A stretch of DNA of 64,000 nt. It comes from Cryptomeria japonica. Taxonomy: Eukaryota > Streptophyta > Pinopsida > Cupressales > Cupressaceae. The notes below the pieces were generated by a model. That model had not been told where the DNA came from, ran no database searches, and saw only the letters and a program-made list of their open reading frames with translations. This document shows, piece after piece, positions 33,302 through 43,494 of this stretch. Numbering within the stretch: position 1 is the first letter of the stretch; every line of letters starts with the position of its first letter. Both the position numbers and the translations under genes were made by a program. The stretch is from contig NC_081411.1 of assembly GCF_030272615.1 (NCBI RefSeq), forward strand, positions 837,482,136 through 837,546,135. The letters run 5' to 3'.

Positions 33302-34046
33302 TTATATTGTTTTAATTTTTTGTTCTTTTATGCATATTTGGACCTCACTTGTGATACAATCAATTCAAAATCTCCAAAGAAAACCAATATCTTTATCCCA
33401 TGTTTTAGTGCCATATTTAGTCCTATCAAAAGAGCTTCATATCCTGCAATGCTATTTGTGCACTCAAATGATAATAAGAATGAATACCTAAATGTTTTGC
33501 CTTGAGGAGAAACAAAAATCACTCCAGCTCCATTTCCATCCTTAGTATATGCTCCATCAAAAAATGTCTACCATATGCCTCCATTGTGTTCAATAGTGTG
33601 TTCTATGATTGGATCATTATTTTGCAACACCGAAATTGTTATTTGTATAGTAAAATTTCTGACTTCTATATCACAAAAAATTATGATAGGCTGATTCTCC
33701 ACCCATTTGATGATGTGAGGTGATCTCAATTCCCTCTCAATCCTTATTTGTTTCCCATTCACAGGCACCGTGGTATATGAGAAATCTAGTTGAATGCTTC
33801 CTCCCACAAGCCATGTCCACTATCTTGACAACAACATCCCATAATGTGGAGGCATATCTATGACTGTGACATCTATGTTGTAGGTGGCCTCAGCATATGA
33901 TGCTATCTTTACCTCCACATCTTTCATGATCCCTACTACTATAACTGATCAGTTGTCCATGGCATAGAAATTTCCATAGTGATCATCCACTTCCAACCCA
34001 AGTTCTCTCATGACTCCCATAGGCATTACATTTATTATTGGCATTT
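33302..34046 (-). pseudogene. Gypsy remnant: protease C-terminal half followed by archaeal-type RNase H
   Basis: The minus frame reads from INVMPMGVMRELGLEV (after the catalytic site) through DMPPHYGMLLSR and GGSIQLDFSYTTVPV. It continues to an archaeal-type RNase H: FFDGAYTKDGNGAGV, then FECTNSIAGYEALL, then FFGDFELIVSQV. The RNase H thus follows the protease directly, as in Gypsy-4 and unlike Gypsy-1/2. There are in-frame stops at 33568 (TAG) and in the protease part. The fragment is broken at 34046/34047 by Copia-Z and at 33301 by the LTR. Confidence 0.75.
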
Positions 34047-34418
34047 TGGTAGTAAGTTGTCATTGATGTCAACCAGCATGATGGATATTCACATGAGAGT
34101 GAGAAAACATAATGAAGGCTTACCGGTAAGGCATGAACCAGTCTAAAGATTGGTTGCCTATTTATGTTGAAGAGGAATAATGTTAAAGTTATCACAAACC
34201 ACCAGAGGAGAAGATGTGTTACCAGTATAATATACATTGTCGGTTAGCAGAAGAAGAAGGCCTTACCAGTAAAGGCATGTATGAATGTTCAAGTTTAAAC
34301 CAGTTGTGTGTTGGTGAGAAAAGTGTTTGACCATGGTGATGCCATGTGGAGCCGAGGTGGTAAATATGTTGTGGTCGATGAAGCCTCCATCACCATAGTT
34401 GGTGAAACTGTCAGACGA

Positions 34419-34426
34419 TATAAATG
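34419..34426 (+). promoter_or_regulatory. TATA-like box in the Copia-Z LTR
   Basis: TATAAATG, the same octamer as in the Copia-6 LTR at 59333, about 370 bp into the LTR. Confidence 0.45.
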
Positions 34427-35054
34427 AAATGACCAAAAATCATGGGATTGTAACTGACTGATGTGGCTCAAGGAAGAAAGAATTATAGAGAAAGATTAGG
34501 GAGTAGTTGGCACCTAGATCAATGCAAAGGAAATCTGATTCAGGAAGACCTTGAAAAGGAAATAGCTGAAGTGTTTTATGAGTCGACATATTTCAAGGCA
34601 AGAAATCTTGTTTGAGATTGCTATCTACAAAAAGTATGCATTGGGGATGGAAAGCATGTACAAACACATCCTTGGAGTACAACTGATTGATCCAAGATAG
34701 ACTAGATTGGATCTCATGAAGATTGTGTTGGGAAGAGAAAACCCTAACTTCTCTAAATTTGAATGCCCTTTTGGTGGAAAACCATGGTATAAGGAGAGGA
34801 GCTTGAGACAGAGCAAGATTGATGTTGCAGAGAAGAGGAAGAGGAAAGAGAGATTAAGTGAAAAAGAAGAATTACTAGCCTTAGAAATTATTCTAAGAGA
34901 GTTACAGAGTAAGTGAGCAAGCATACTAGTGAGAGGGTTCTACTGGTAGTGATTGAGTATTGATATAACTATAGTTTCATAGTTAAGCTAAACCAGCAAG
35001 GTGTGGCAGAGCAGGTAGCATCCAAGTGTGACACAATGTGTTAAGATATTGTTT

Positions 35055-35122
<68 letters not shown>
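35055..35122 (+). repeat. (GA)n microsatellite in the Copia-Z LTR
   Basis: About 68 bp of nearly pure GA dinucleotides with one AAAG interruption near 35068. Read on the minus strand it makes an artificial Leu-Ser repeat, which is not a gene. Confidence 0.95.
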
Positions 35123-35124
<2 letters not shown>

Positions 35125-35299
35125 CAAAGAATCAAAGAAATTGATCTCACAACCGGTAGTATGAGATTCAATGGAGGAGAAAAGACTGTCAACTAACAGT
35201 AGGATAGTTAATCAAGAGTTGCAGAATTCATTTGCAACAAGAAGCCTTAATAGTATTGAAATTGTATTTCAATATACATCACCAAGTTAGATCTTGGTG

Positions 35300-35410
35300 C
35301 AGGGGGTTGGTGCTCCTTGGGTTGGTGCCCTAAAGTCAGGGGTTGGTGCTCCTTTGGGTTTTAGCCCATAAAGTCAGGTGTTGGTTCTCCTTGGGTTGGT
35401 GCCCTAAACT
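35300..35410 (+). repeat. Short tandem motif in the Copia-Z LTR
   Basis: Three copies of a 33-43 bp unit with GGTTGGTGCTCCTTGGG followed by TTGGTGCCCTAAAGTCAGG. A degenerate pair is at 32958-33025 in the older LTR copy. It lies shortly upstream of the LTR end. Confidence 0.75.
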
Positions 35411-35684
35411 TTGTAATTCAGTGTTTTACCTGTGAGGCTGGATTGGAGCAGTATTCTTCAGCAGCTTTTCTCATCAAGGTTTTTCCCACATTGGGTTTTC
35501 CTCGTACATCTGGTGTTGTGAGTTTCATTTGTGTGATTGATGTATTTATCTTTCCTTCTCGCTTTACTAGTTTGATTATTTAATTGCATAAGTGGTTAAC
35601 TGGTATTTTGAAGTTGCTTTGAAAGTCAAAATTTAGGAATGACTAATTCACCCCCCCTCTCAGTGGTACTCTGTGTTCAACAAT

Positions 35685-35697
35685 TGGTATCAGAGCC
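35685..35697 (+). promoter_or_regulatory. PBS of Copia-Z (initiator tRNA-Met)
   Basis: TGGTATCAGAGCC, two bases after the LTR end; complementary to the 3' end of initiator tRNA-Met. Confidence 0.92.
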
Positions 35698-35748
35698 TAG
35701 GTTCTCAATTATCTTTAAACCTTGGGTAGATTCTAGATGTTAAACACA

Positions 35749-36721
35749 ATGACAAGAAATGAGTTTGCTTCCTTAAAAGCCCCCATGTTTGATGGATCCA
35801 ACTATGCCTTCTAGAGTAGAAGAATGAAGACCTATATTTCCTCCCTGGGTTTTGATGTGTGGATGTCTGTCAAGAATGGGTATGTTGTTCCTAATGATCC
35901 TCCCATTGATCCAGATGCCAAAAAGGAGTATGAGAATAATGCAAAGGCCAAACATGCTATCTTGAGCGGTCTGTCTGATAATAAATTTGTCAAATTCATG
36001 CACTATGTTTCAGCAAAGGAGACTTGGGATAAATTGTAGAGGTTGTTTGAAGGAGATGCAAAAGTCAAAGAAGCCAAGCTACAAGCACTAAGGGGACAAA
36101 TTGAAAGCATCAAAATGAAAGATGATGAAAAGATTGCAGACTATCTTCATAGATTTGATGAAACAATGAACACTATTGGAGGACTTGGAGAAGACATTGA
36201 AGATGATATTCTTGTCAAGAAGGTACTTAGATCTCTCACACCCAAGGATGATGCTAAGGTGTCTGCCATTGAAAAATCCAAGGATCTGAAGAATTTTACA
36301 ATGGATGAGTTATTTGGTTCACTGACACCCTATGAAATGAGAACAATCGGTGATACATCCTCAAGGAAAGAAACAACATTCAACATCACCAAAAGGGGGA
36401 AAGAAGTAGCTACTCATGAAGAATCTAGTGAAGACTCTAATGCAAAAGTAGAAACCTTTGTAAGGAAGCTCAAAAGAGGATTCGACCGGTATAAAGGAAA
36501 GCTACTGCTTAAATGTTTCAACTATGGGAAGGTCAGACACTTTGCTGCTAATTATCCTCACAAGGAAACTGGTGGAGATGAGTGAAGAGAGTTCAGAAAA
36601 TTTGCTGGCAAAGATAGAGAAAGAAATGACTACCAGTAAGAAAGGAGAGGCTACTGAAATTAGAACAGTCTATATACTATTGAGGATGATACAACATATG
36701 AAGAAAATGCATCAAAGTATG
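35749..36721 (+). pseudogene. gag: Copia-Z gag, first part (interrupted by Gypsy-4)
   Basis: The frame from the ATG at 35749 reads a Copia Gag: KAPMFDGSNYAF, a TAG where Trp is expected, then KTYISSLGFDVW, and later KVLRSLTPKDDAKVSAIEKS. It has a TAG after ETWDKL (36037). The nucleic-acid-binding knuckle reads CFNYGKVRHFAANYPHK, so two of the expected cysteines are tyrosines (TGT to TAT). After a TGA at 36583 and a small frameshift, the coding continues to TTYEENASKY and is cut at 36721/36722. The remainder is at 58463-58867. Confidence 0.88.
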
Positions 36722-37785
36722 TGTTGACTCTAAATTTTTCTTTGGGGACAAACAACCTTATGGAAAATTCAGTGTTGCGGGACCAAATTGCATGGGGAAC
36801 ATTGAATGACCTCCAGGATTGAGAAGTCGACTCTTCTTTGGGTTTTGAGGAAAGGGAAAGGAAACAAATACTTTTTAAAAGTAACACTAAACTACTGGGG
36901 CGATACGCCAGATTATTAAGAGACAATGAACTCACAGAAATTAAGAAACATATAACTTCTACAAGTCCATTCAACAATCTACAAGTTCGGATCCAGAACA
37001 TAATCAAAAACTACAACCAGATTTACTGTAAAACATATGGAAATATTCATCATGCATTCATCAGATAACAAGTGCAAAAAACATAGTTTAATTAGTGAAG
37101 TCTTGGATAAAATATTCCCAAAGTTATCAGAATTTTCAACAACAATAGCATAGAAAACACTATTAATAGTAGGCCAAAAGAGACATCATAAAGGCTGCAG
37201 GAACAATCTGAATGATCTTCTTATAGCAAGACCAAAATAGTTCTTTAAGGCTGGAAACAAAAGAAAACTCCTACTTAGCAAACTGGGTTGTTCTTTTTTT
37301 TATGCTCTAGAAAAAACCCTTCTCCCCTGGCAAAAAAGAACACCGCACTTAAATAGGTCACCACCCCTAAAAATAGCTTCCCAAAATGCCAAAATGGCAC
37401 AACCCCCTTTAAATAGAAAGCATGGTGTGTCACTATGGAGGCTGCACCCAGCAAAACAAACCCTGAAACTCAAATTTTCACTCGCAACAAACTGGAGGTT
37501 ACCCAGAACTGAAAAGATTCTTCCAGCCGTGAACGGATTGCCGAAAAGGGCACACCACAACAAACCGCTCGCATACTACGCTAACAAGTGGGCCCGCCAA
37601 AAAGAATAGTCAGCATGCATTACCATTTGTCACCTCCATGCAGCTTCAAAAACTGGATGCCAAAGATGAACCAAGGGAGCAACGTCGTACCACCAAGTGT
37701 CCTACGTGCTCTACCCTATTGGCAAAAGGTGATCACAACCGGGCCCGTAAAAAATAACCTAAACTGGGGGAAAATAAAGTGAACA
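36722..37785 (-). repeat. 3' LTR of Gypsy-4
   Basis: It begins TGTTGACTC and ends AGTGAACA on the plus strand, 1,064 bp, and aligns along its length with 57398-58462. A TATA-like box (minus CCTATTTAAGTG) is at 37346-37357. Confidence 0.9.
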
Positions 37786-37796
37786 TTTTCTGGCAA
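37786..37796 (-). promoter_or_regulatory. Candidate polypurine tract of Gypsy-4
   Basis: Minus-strand GCCAGAAAA abuts the TGTTCAC start of the 3' LTR. It is short and only moderately purine-rich, so this is a positional call. Confidence 0.4.
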
Positions 37797-40700
37797 CTAG
37801 CAGGGGTGATTTTGCCTATGGAATAGAAGAACCCAAAATTACTGGTTTCACAGACCAGACTTCAAGCCACAATGGGATGGAAAAGATCAAAAGCTTGCTA
37901 CAAAGGCAGCCACTCATCTTCAGAGAGCATAACTTGTGCTTCCAAATCTTGGAAATATTGTTGTAGGTAAATTACTTCATCCAAGGGTAGAGGTACAGGC
38001 TCTTCTTAGACCTGGTTCATGAGAGCGGAGAACTGGGCTAGAGGATGCAAAAGACACTCTACCTCATTTATTGAAATAAGACTTCCCAACCATGATAGGA
38101 AAACTCTATCCTACTACACATTCTCGATCTGCTGCAATACTTTCTCAATCCGTAGCACAGAACCATCTATAGGGAAAGGAGAAGGTAAGCCTAGAGAAAC
38201 AAATTTTTCAACACGTTGTTTAATGTCTGGTACTAAAAATTGCAAAGGCGCCAGATCAGCTGACACCTGCATAATTATCATGTGGCGATTTATGAAGACA
38301 TTAGTCTTTTTGATTAATTATCATTGATCTGCAATCCCTTTCTCCCTAAGCTGCTCCTCTTGAGTGGAATAAAGCAACTCAATAAGATTCTAGGCTATTG
38401 GGAACTTCAGACCGATGATAAGCATAGAATTATTGATAAGGTGCCTAGCCTCGGCACAAAGGGACTGTGCATTACTGAGAAATATTAACACTGGTTGCAA
38501 CGATGGGTAGTACTGCTTTACCTTTTCCCAATGGGAAACATATAACTCTATCAACATGGTAGAGAAGTCTGGAGCAATGGGTTGTGGGGGTGGGAGACTC
38601 AGCAATCGAGATATCTCATTATCTTTCCCAATCATCTCCTGATGGAGCTGCTGGATTTTGTTTTTCTCAAATAGCCACTTGATTTTCCAAGGCTGAGATT
38701 TTTGCTTCCCTAGTCTTGACGACCTGCTGCAACTGTAATGTATAATTCTACTTCTGCTGCAGAAGAGTCTTTAATTCTGAAACACGTTTGATAGATTGTT
38801 TGAGGCTAGTTTCTCTCATTTTCAGCTCAGCTTCGAAATTCATCCTCTCATCTGACCATGATACTTGGGCCTCACTCAGTTGACGGGCATAACCTTCCTT
38901 AAGAAGGATTTCTTTGTGCAATTGCATCTGAACCTAGGCAACGTCCTTGGAAGCAATTTTCAATCATTGTATCTCAACGTCTTTATCTTGTAATTACTTT
39001 AGGGTTACATTTCTTGTCACTTCTTAACCTTTTAGGTGGGAACCTACATTGTTAAGGGCTGATTGCAACTTTCCTTTCTCTGAATTAGCTTGAGTTAGCA
39101 AGCTCTACAGATGATTGATCTCTGATACTCGATCCTTATCTTCCTTCCTTTGCTAGGAAAGGGAATCACAGAAGCTAACATTTTCTGCTTGGAGCTTTTC
39201 CAAATGATGACTCTTCTTGATAAAGTCTGCGGACACTACTTTGGAAGTTTCTTCCATCATTTTGACCTTGTCAGATGTCATGGTGCTTTGGAGACTAATG
39301 CCCATTTCCTGTAGCTCATAATCATCGAGCCTCATCTAAGATTCAGGTTTGTCAACCTTGGGGACTAGATTTGCAAAGTAAAGGCAATCTCTTTGCTCAC
39401 TGAAATGGGTTTGCAAGTGAGGGTGGGTGCAATGAGCACCTTCCTTCTCCTTCTTCTTATTGGTTTTATTCAAATTGATAGTTCTATCATAAACCACCTG
39501 CTGCTGGAAACTATCCGGATGATTGATGGTTTGACCTACAAAAACTACACTAGGAGGGATAGCGAAAGGGAAATGTGAAAAAGGGGCAATGGAAGAAGAT
39601 TGGAATGGATGAGTCACTGCCAGTGGGGAAAATAATGGGACAAAAGGGGAGCCCATTAATGGGAAGGAACTAGTAGACACTACATCCATACTCTGGGGGG
39701 AAGACTCTTCAAAACCTAGCCTACATGACACAGGGACTATTTTTGATGTGGGCAACTGAAAAGTTGTGGATATGGGGATTGCGCTCAGGAAAGGAAGGGA
39801 AGCCTATGTGAGTACCTCTTGGGGATTAACCATCATACCTGTCAGGGCCAAAGTAAGAGTAGTAGAGACTGAGGTTTGCATTATGGGTGTGAGGGTAGTT
39901 GTATGAACATCTGGAGAATGGGAAGAGGGGAAAAAGGGGCGTACCTAGTCAACAGAAGGATGCAGCAGCTGAAGATCTGTAGATTTTGTCATTGATATAT
40001 TAGGTGCAACCCCTTCTGACCCATTGAGATATGGATTCTTCTCCAGGGGCCCCTCAAAAGACTACTTCTCAGATTGCCTCTTACTAGGCTGTGAACGAGG
40101 TCTGTGAGTTGCACTGTCTAAAGAAAGAGGGATTTCTAGCTCTGGCTCCTGCCCTTTGATATTTATAATCCCAACTTCTTGTTGAGAAACTATCTCGAGA
40201 GATGAATCCTTGCGTGAGGAACTATCACCTATCTCATCATTAGATTTATTTACCTTACTCCATTCCTACTTGAAACACTCATCCAAGGGTTTATTCCCCA
40301 GGCTAGCTCTAAGTTGATTTACCTCCTAATGATAGACCCAAAACATTTCCCTTTTCTTTTTGGGCTAGGTTAGAGTTTTCATGCCCTCCAACAACGCCTG
40401 AGGAATAAGTTTCATGGGGTTGACCCTTTGTACCAGGGTATAAAATTATAACCATGAGGGGCGATCCAAAATAGGAAAATCATCAAGACCCACATATTTT
40501 CTTAGGTCGTCAACCTGGGGGTTTGTACATTCCGCCCATGAGTTTCGAGGCTCATGCCTCATAGTGTTTTTCCTTTTTTTTAAGCAGCCATCAGGGTCGT
40601 AACTCCAAGAGTCATCAATTATGACAAAACCTAGTTGCACCATCTTTGAAGTTAGGGTTTCCTTAGCTAATTTTCATCTTACTAGGGTAATTGGGCCAAT

Positions 40701-41950
40701 GGCCTTGTTATCCTCTATAGTGGAGGTATTGTGCTTCCCAGTGCCAATCGCTTGCTTGACTCTTGCCAGCTACCTTACCATTTCTAGAGCTAGGGTTTGG
40801 TCAGTCACGTAAGTAGGTAGCCAAAATGGCTCCTCAGAGAAACTATGCACGCAGATGAAAGAGAAATCAGGGTCCACAAACTAGTCAAAAGGAGGGTGTT
40901 CATTTTGCATCCAATTCATTTGAACTTGTGAGAAATGAGCTAGAGGTTCATTAGGAATCACTCCAAAATCCTTGAGTGGGGGAGCAAAAAGCAAATCTAA
41001 AAATTGGTAGGAATCATAAGAGGCCAGCAATAGAGGCGTCCAACAAGACACCGACATTACATTTTCCACCTCATCGAAAGTGGCCAAGTGCATGAACTGT
41101 GTGGAGAAAGCTTCATTTTGATGCAGAAGTAGATACACCAATACTAAAGAGAACCTGAAATGTCACAACTGTTGAAACTCGGATAACTGCTTGACCATGG
41201 CCTTAGCAATAGTCATGGAGAAGTTGAAGTGGAAAGGTTCTCTTTGATTCCTGCATTTTGAAAAGAAATCCCATCATGGAAGTGGTGATATCCCGGTCGT
41301 TATCATGACCACACAACCATGATAGGGTAGATGAGATATCTCTACGGTCATCTTGCTAAAGATCGCTGTAAGAAAAAGGGAACTTTGAAAGTCCTGCTAA
41401 CAAACTCCGGTTGAGGGCGTTTCGACAGAAAGTTAATGCATCTCTCCTGGTGCTCCAGAATTCCTCCATAGATTTTTCTGAGAAAAACTCAGTATTTTCA
41501 AAGATTGGGGAGCATAGCATTTCCCTAACAGCTTCTAGAGATATGATCAATTTCAAATGCAAGCCACTGACAGAACATGAGGCGGGATCAAAAACCTCTG
41601 CACAGGTGGCCACGAGCTCATGACAGTAGGGAACTATGGGGACCAAAGATTGGGAAACCACTCTTCTAGAAATGCACTGCGATGGAATGAGGATCATTTC
41701 TGTGATGTAGCATCCTTGAACAAGCAGCCTCTCTGAGGCTTTTGGGCTGCTTTCAGACCTCAGGCTCATAGATATTTTCTAAGGAATCTAGAACAACCAA
41801 CGAGTTCTGGGTCATCATTTTCTTTTTGGCCTTCGTCTTTGGATACTCCTTCTTTGGTGGAATGGCATGAGAGGAGTAAGATAGTTTCTCAAAAATATTA
41901 ACCTAGAAGCCTCTGGGAGCAGCTTTTGTGGATGAAACCTTAGAATCCAT
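37797..41950 (-). pseudogene. Gypsy-4 extra ORF 1 (sense), about 1,380 codons, unknown, with long coiled coil
   Basis: It reads in the same direction as pol and lies downstream of integrase. A start at 41950 (MDSKVSSTKAAPRGF) opens a basic N-terminus. A globular part at 41769-41356 contains CSVSGLHLKLIISLEAVREM, and a second one is at 41141-40881. Then come a linker (40643-40446, YVGLDDFPILDRPSW), a Ser/Pro-rich stretch (39755-39400), a heptad-rich coiled-coil region (39335-38640) and a C-terminal globular part (38635 to about 37800). There are at least three frameshifts and many stops. It has no RT, protease or known zinc motif. Candidate roles include the env-like or additional ORFs reported in Tat/Athila elements; I cannot assign a function. 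Confidence 0.65.
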
Positions 41951-42593
41951 CAAGGCAGACAATCTTCCTTTCCTATTTTGCTAGCAAACCAGAGATAAGA
42001 GATGGGAACCTACATGTTTTCATTTGGCCTCACTCTTTGGCAATAAAATGAACAGATTGATGACCAGGAGAACCTTTGAACTTTTAAATGCATGACATGC
42101 CTTATTTTTTGTGAAAGCTAAGGCTCGGCTTACATGTGCACCAATTCAAAAATGTTGTTGTGATCAACCTCCATGAATGAGGGGAGCCGTCATTCCCACT
42201 TTCCTAAAAAAATACTTGGTTGATTTGGCGTTCCTCGGGAAAAGCTTCTTAGGAAAAATATTTCTTTGATCAAGAGAATCAGTTAGGAATAATGGCCGCG
42301 TGAGCTGAAATAGGCTGGTGGAGCTTTTGCATTTAAGGGCGACATACCTTAAAGTATGTATGACTCTTTGTTTCCATCCATTCCTCTTTTCAAGGTCACT
42401 GACGAGATGTTGATATCTTGGAAATAATCCCATTCGTGTGACGTGAATTAATAGAGGTGTGATAGAGACATTGAAATGGGAAAAGGGGAAGCTCTAGTTG
42501 CCGATTGCTTACCTACCAAGATTTTTGCTATAAATGTCTTTTCAGACATTCTTTCATCACAACATGAGCTATAATGGCAGAGTTTCTAAAGAA
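41951..42593. other. Divergent intergenic region between the two Gypsy-4 extra ORFs
   Basis: 643 bp between the start codons of the two oppositely oriented ORFs. The minus strand of 42164-42433 is open for 89 codons, but it is not clearly part of extra ORF 1. The region could hold promoters for both; nothing decisive is visible. Confidence 0.35.
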
Positions 42594-43295
42594 ATGGATA
42601 CTCCAGTTCAACTCGTCAGTAGAAGAGAACAAGTCACTTTCCTGGGGAACATATCAGACTAGAGGTTGCAAGGGATGATGCAAAGGAAGAATCCATTAAT
42701 AATTGCTACCATCAATAGGATACTTGGGGAGGATTTCAATGGGAATCCAGACCGATACTGGGTAAATATGGATATTTGCTTGCACTTCGTGGCTTCTTTG
42801 TTGGATTGTGGCTAGTATGGGTTACTGACAATGCACCTGACTCAAGCACTCTTTCCTTTAGACTACCTGGGAGGCCTTGAAGATGTAGTCACATATCATG
42901 TACCTTTCCTAGGATTCCCTGTGGCATCCGACTTAAAGCGTTTCATCTTACAGAATGAAGAAGTGAAGTGACATCCACTTATCAATGGCTTGAAAACCAT
43001 GTCATTACCTTCCCATAGGTACCGCATTGAGCTGGCTGCAAAATTTCTCCTGTGAGTACATATGATGGTTCCCATTCCGGAAGGCATGAATTGGTATACT
43101 GGGTTTAAGGACTATATTTTCCCACGAGTCCTAATGCCGGATCAGCCTCCTAACATGGTGGTTATATTCATGCATGGGGAGCCTGAGAGTTCTTCTGATT
43201 CATAATGGCTAGGAGAAGAAGGGGACTTCGACACTGAGGAGGAAGATACTAAAGCTAGCCTCTGAAAAGAGTGGCAAAGCATGACTTGCGCTTGA
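42594..43295 (+). pseudogene. Gypsy-4 extra ORF 2 (antisense), 234 codons, unknown
   Basis: A frame from the ATG at 42594 (MDTPVQLVSRREQVTFLGN) to TGA at 43293-43295, exactly 702 nt with no frameshift. It is broken by about six stops (TAG, TGA and TAA) of the CAG/TGG/CGA type. It contains RILGEDFNGNPDRYWVNMD and, later, VPIPEGMNWYTGFKDYIFP, and an acidic C-terminus (GEEGDFDTEEEDT). It is oriented against the element, head-to-head with extra ORF 1 about 640 bp away, and ends just past the integrase stop. Antisense additional ORFs are known in some Tat elements such as Grande; homology is not claimed. Confidence 0.6.
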
Positions 43296-43494
43296 AACTA
43301 CAAGATGCAAACAAAAGAGAGGTCGAGGGCCCACACATTTTGTAACAAAATGCAAGAAAGACTTAATATAATGATTTTACTTTTCTCTTTATCTAATCTC
43401 TCTTTCTTGATGCTTGCTAGGCTGGAAATAATTAAAATAAATACACACCACACATATGCACATAGTATATACTATTTACTTGGAAAGGGAAAGG

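Larger units (their letters stand above)
34047..35682 (+). repeat. 5' LTR of Copia-Z (about 1.64 kb)
   Basis: The right end (...GTGTTCAACA at 35682) is fixed by the adjacent PBS and by similarity to 32949-33301. The left end is placed at TGGTAGTAAG because protease coding of the older Gypsy remnant stops there. A GTTGTCATTGATGTC block like that near the start of the Copia-6 LTR follows. The left boundary is uncertain by tens of bases. A TATA-like TATAAATG is at 34419. Confidence 0.65.

Noticed and set aside
34983-35192. Leu/Ser-repeat protein on the minus strand
   Set aside because: It is the translation of the (GA)n microsatellite in an LTR.
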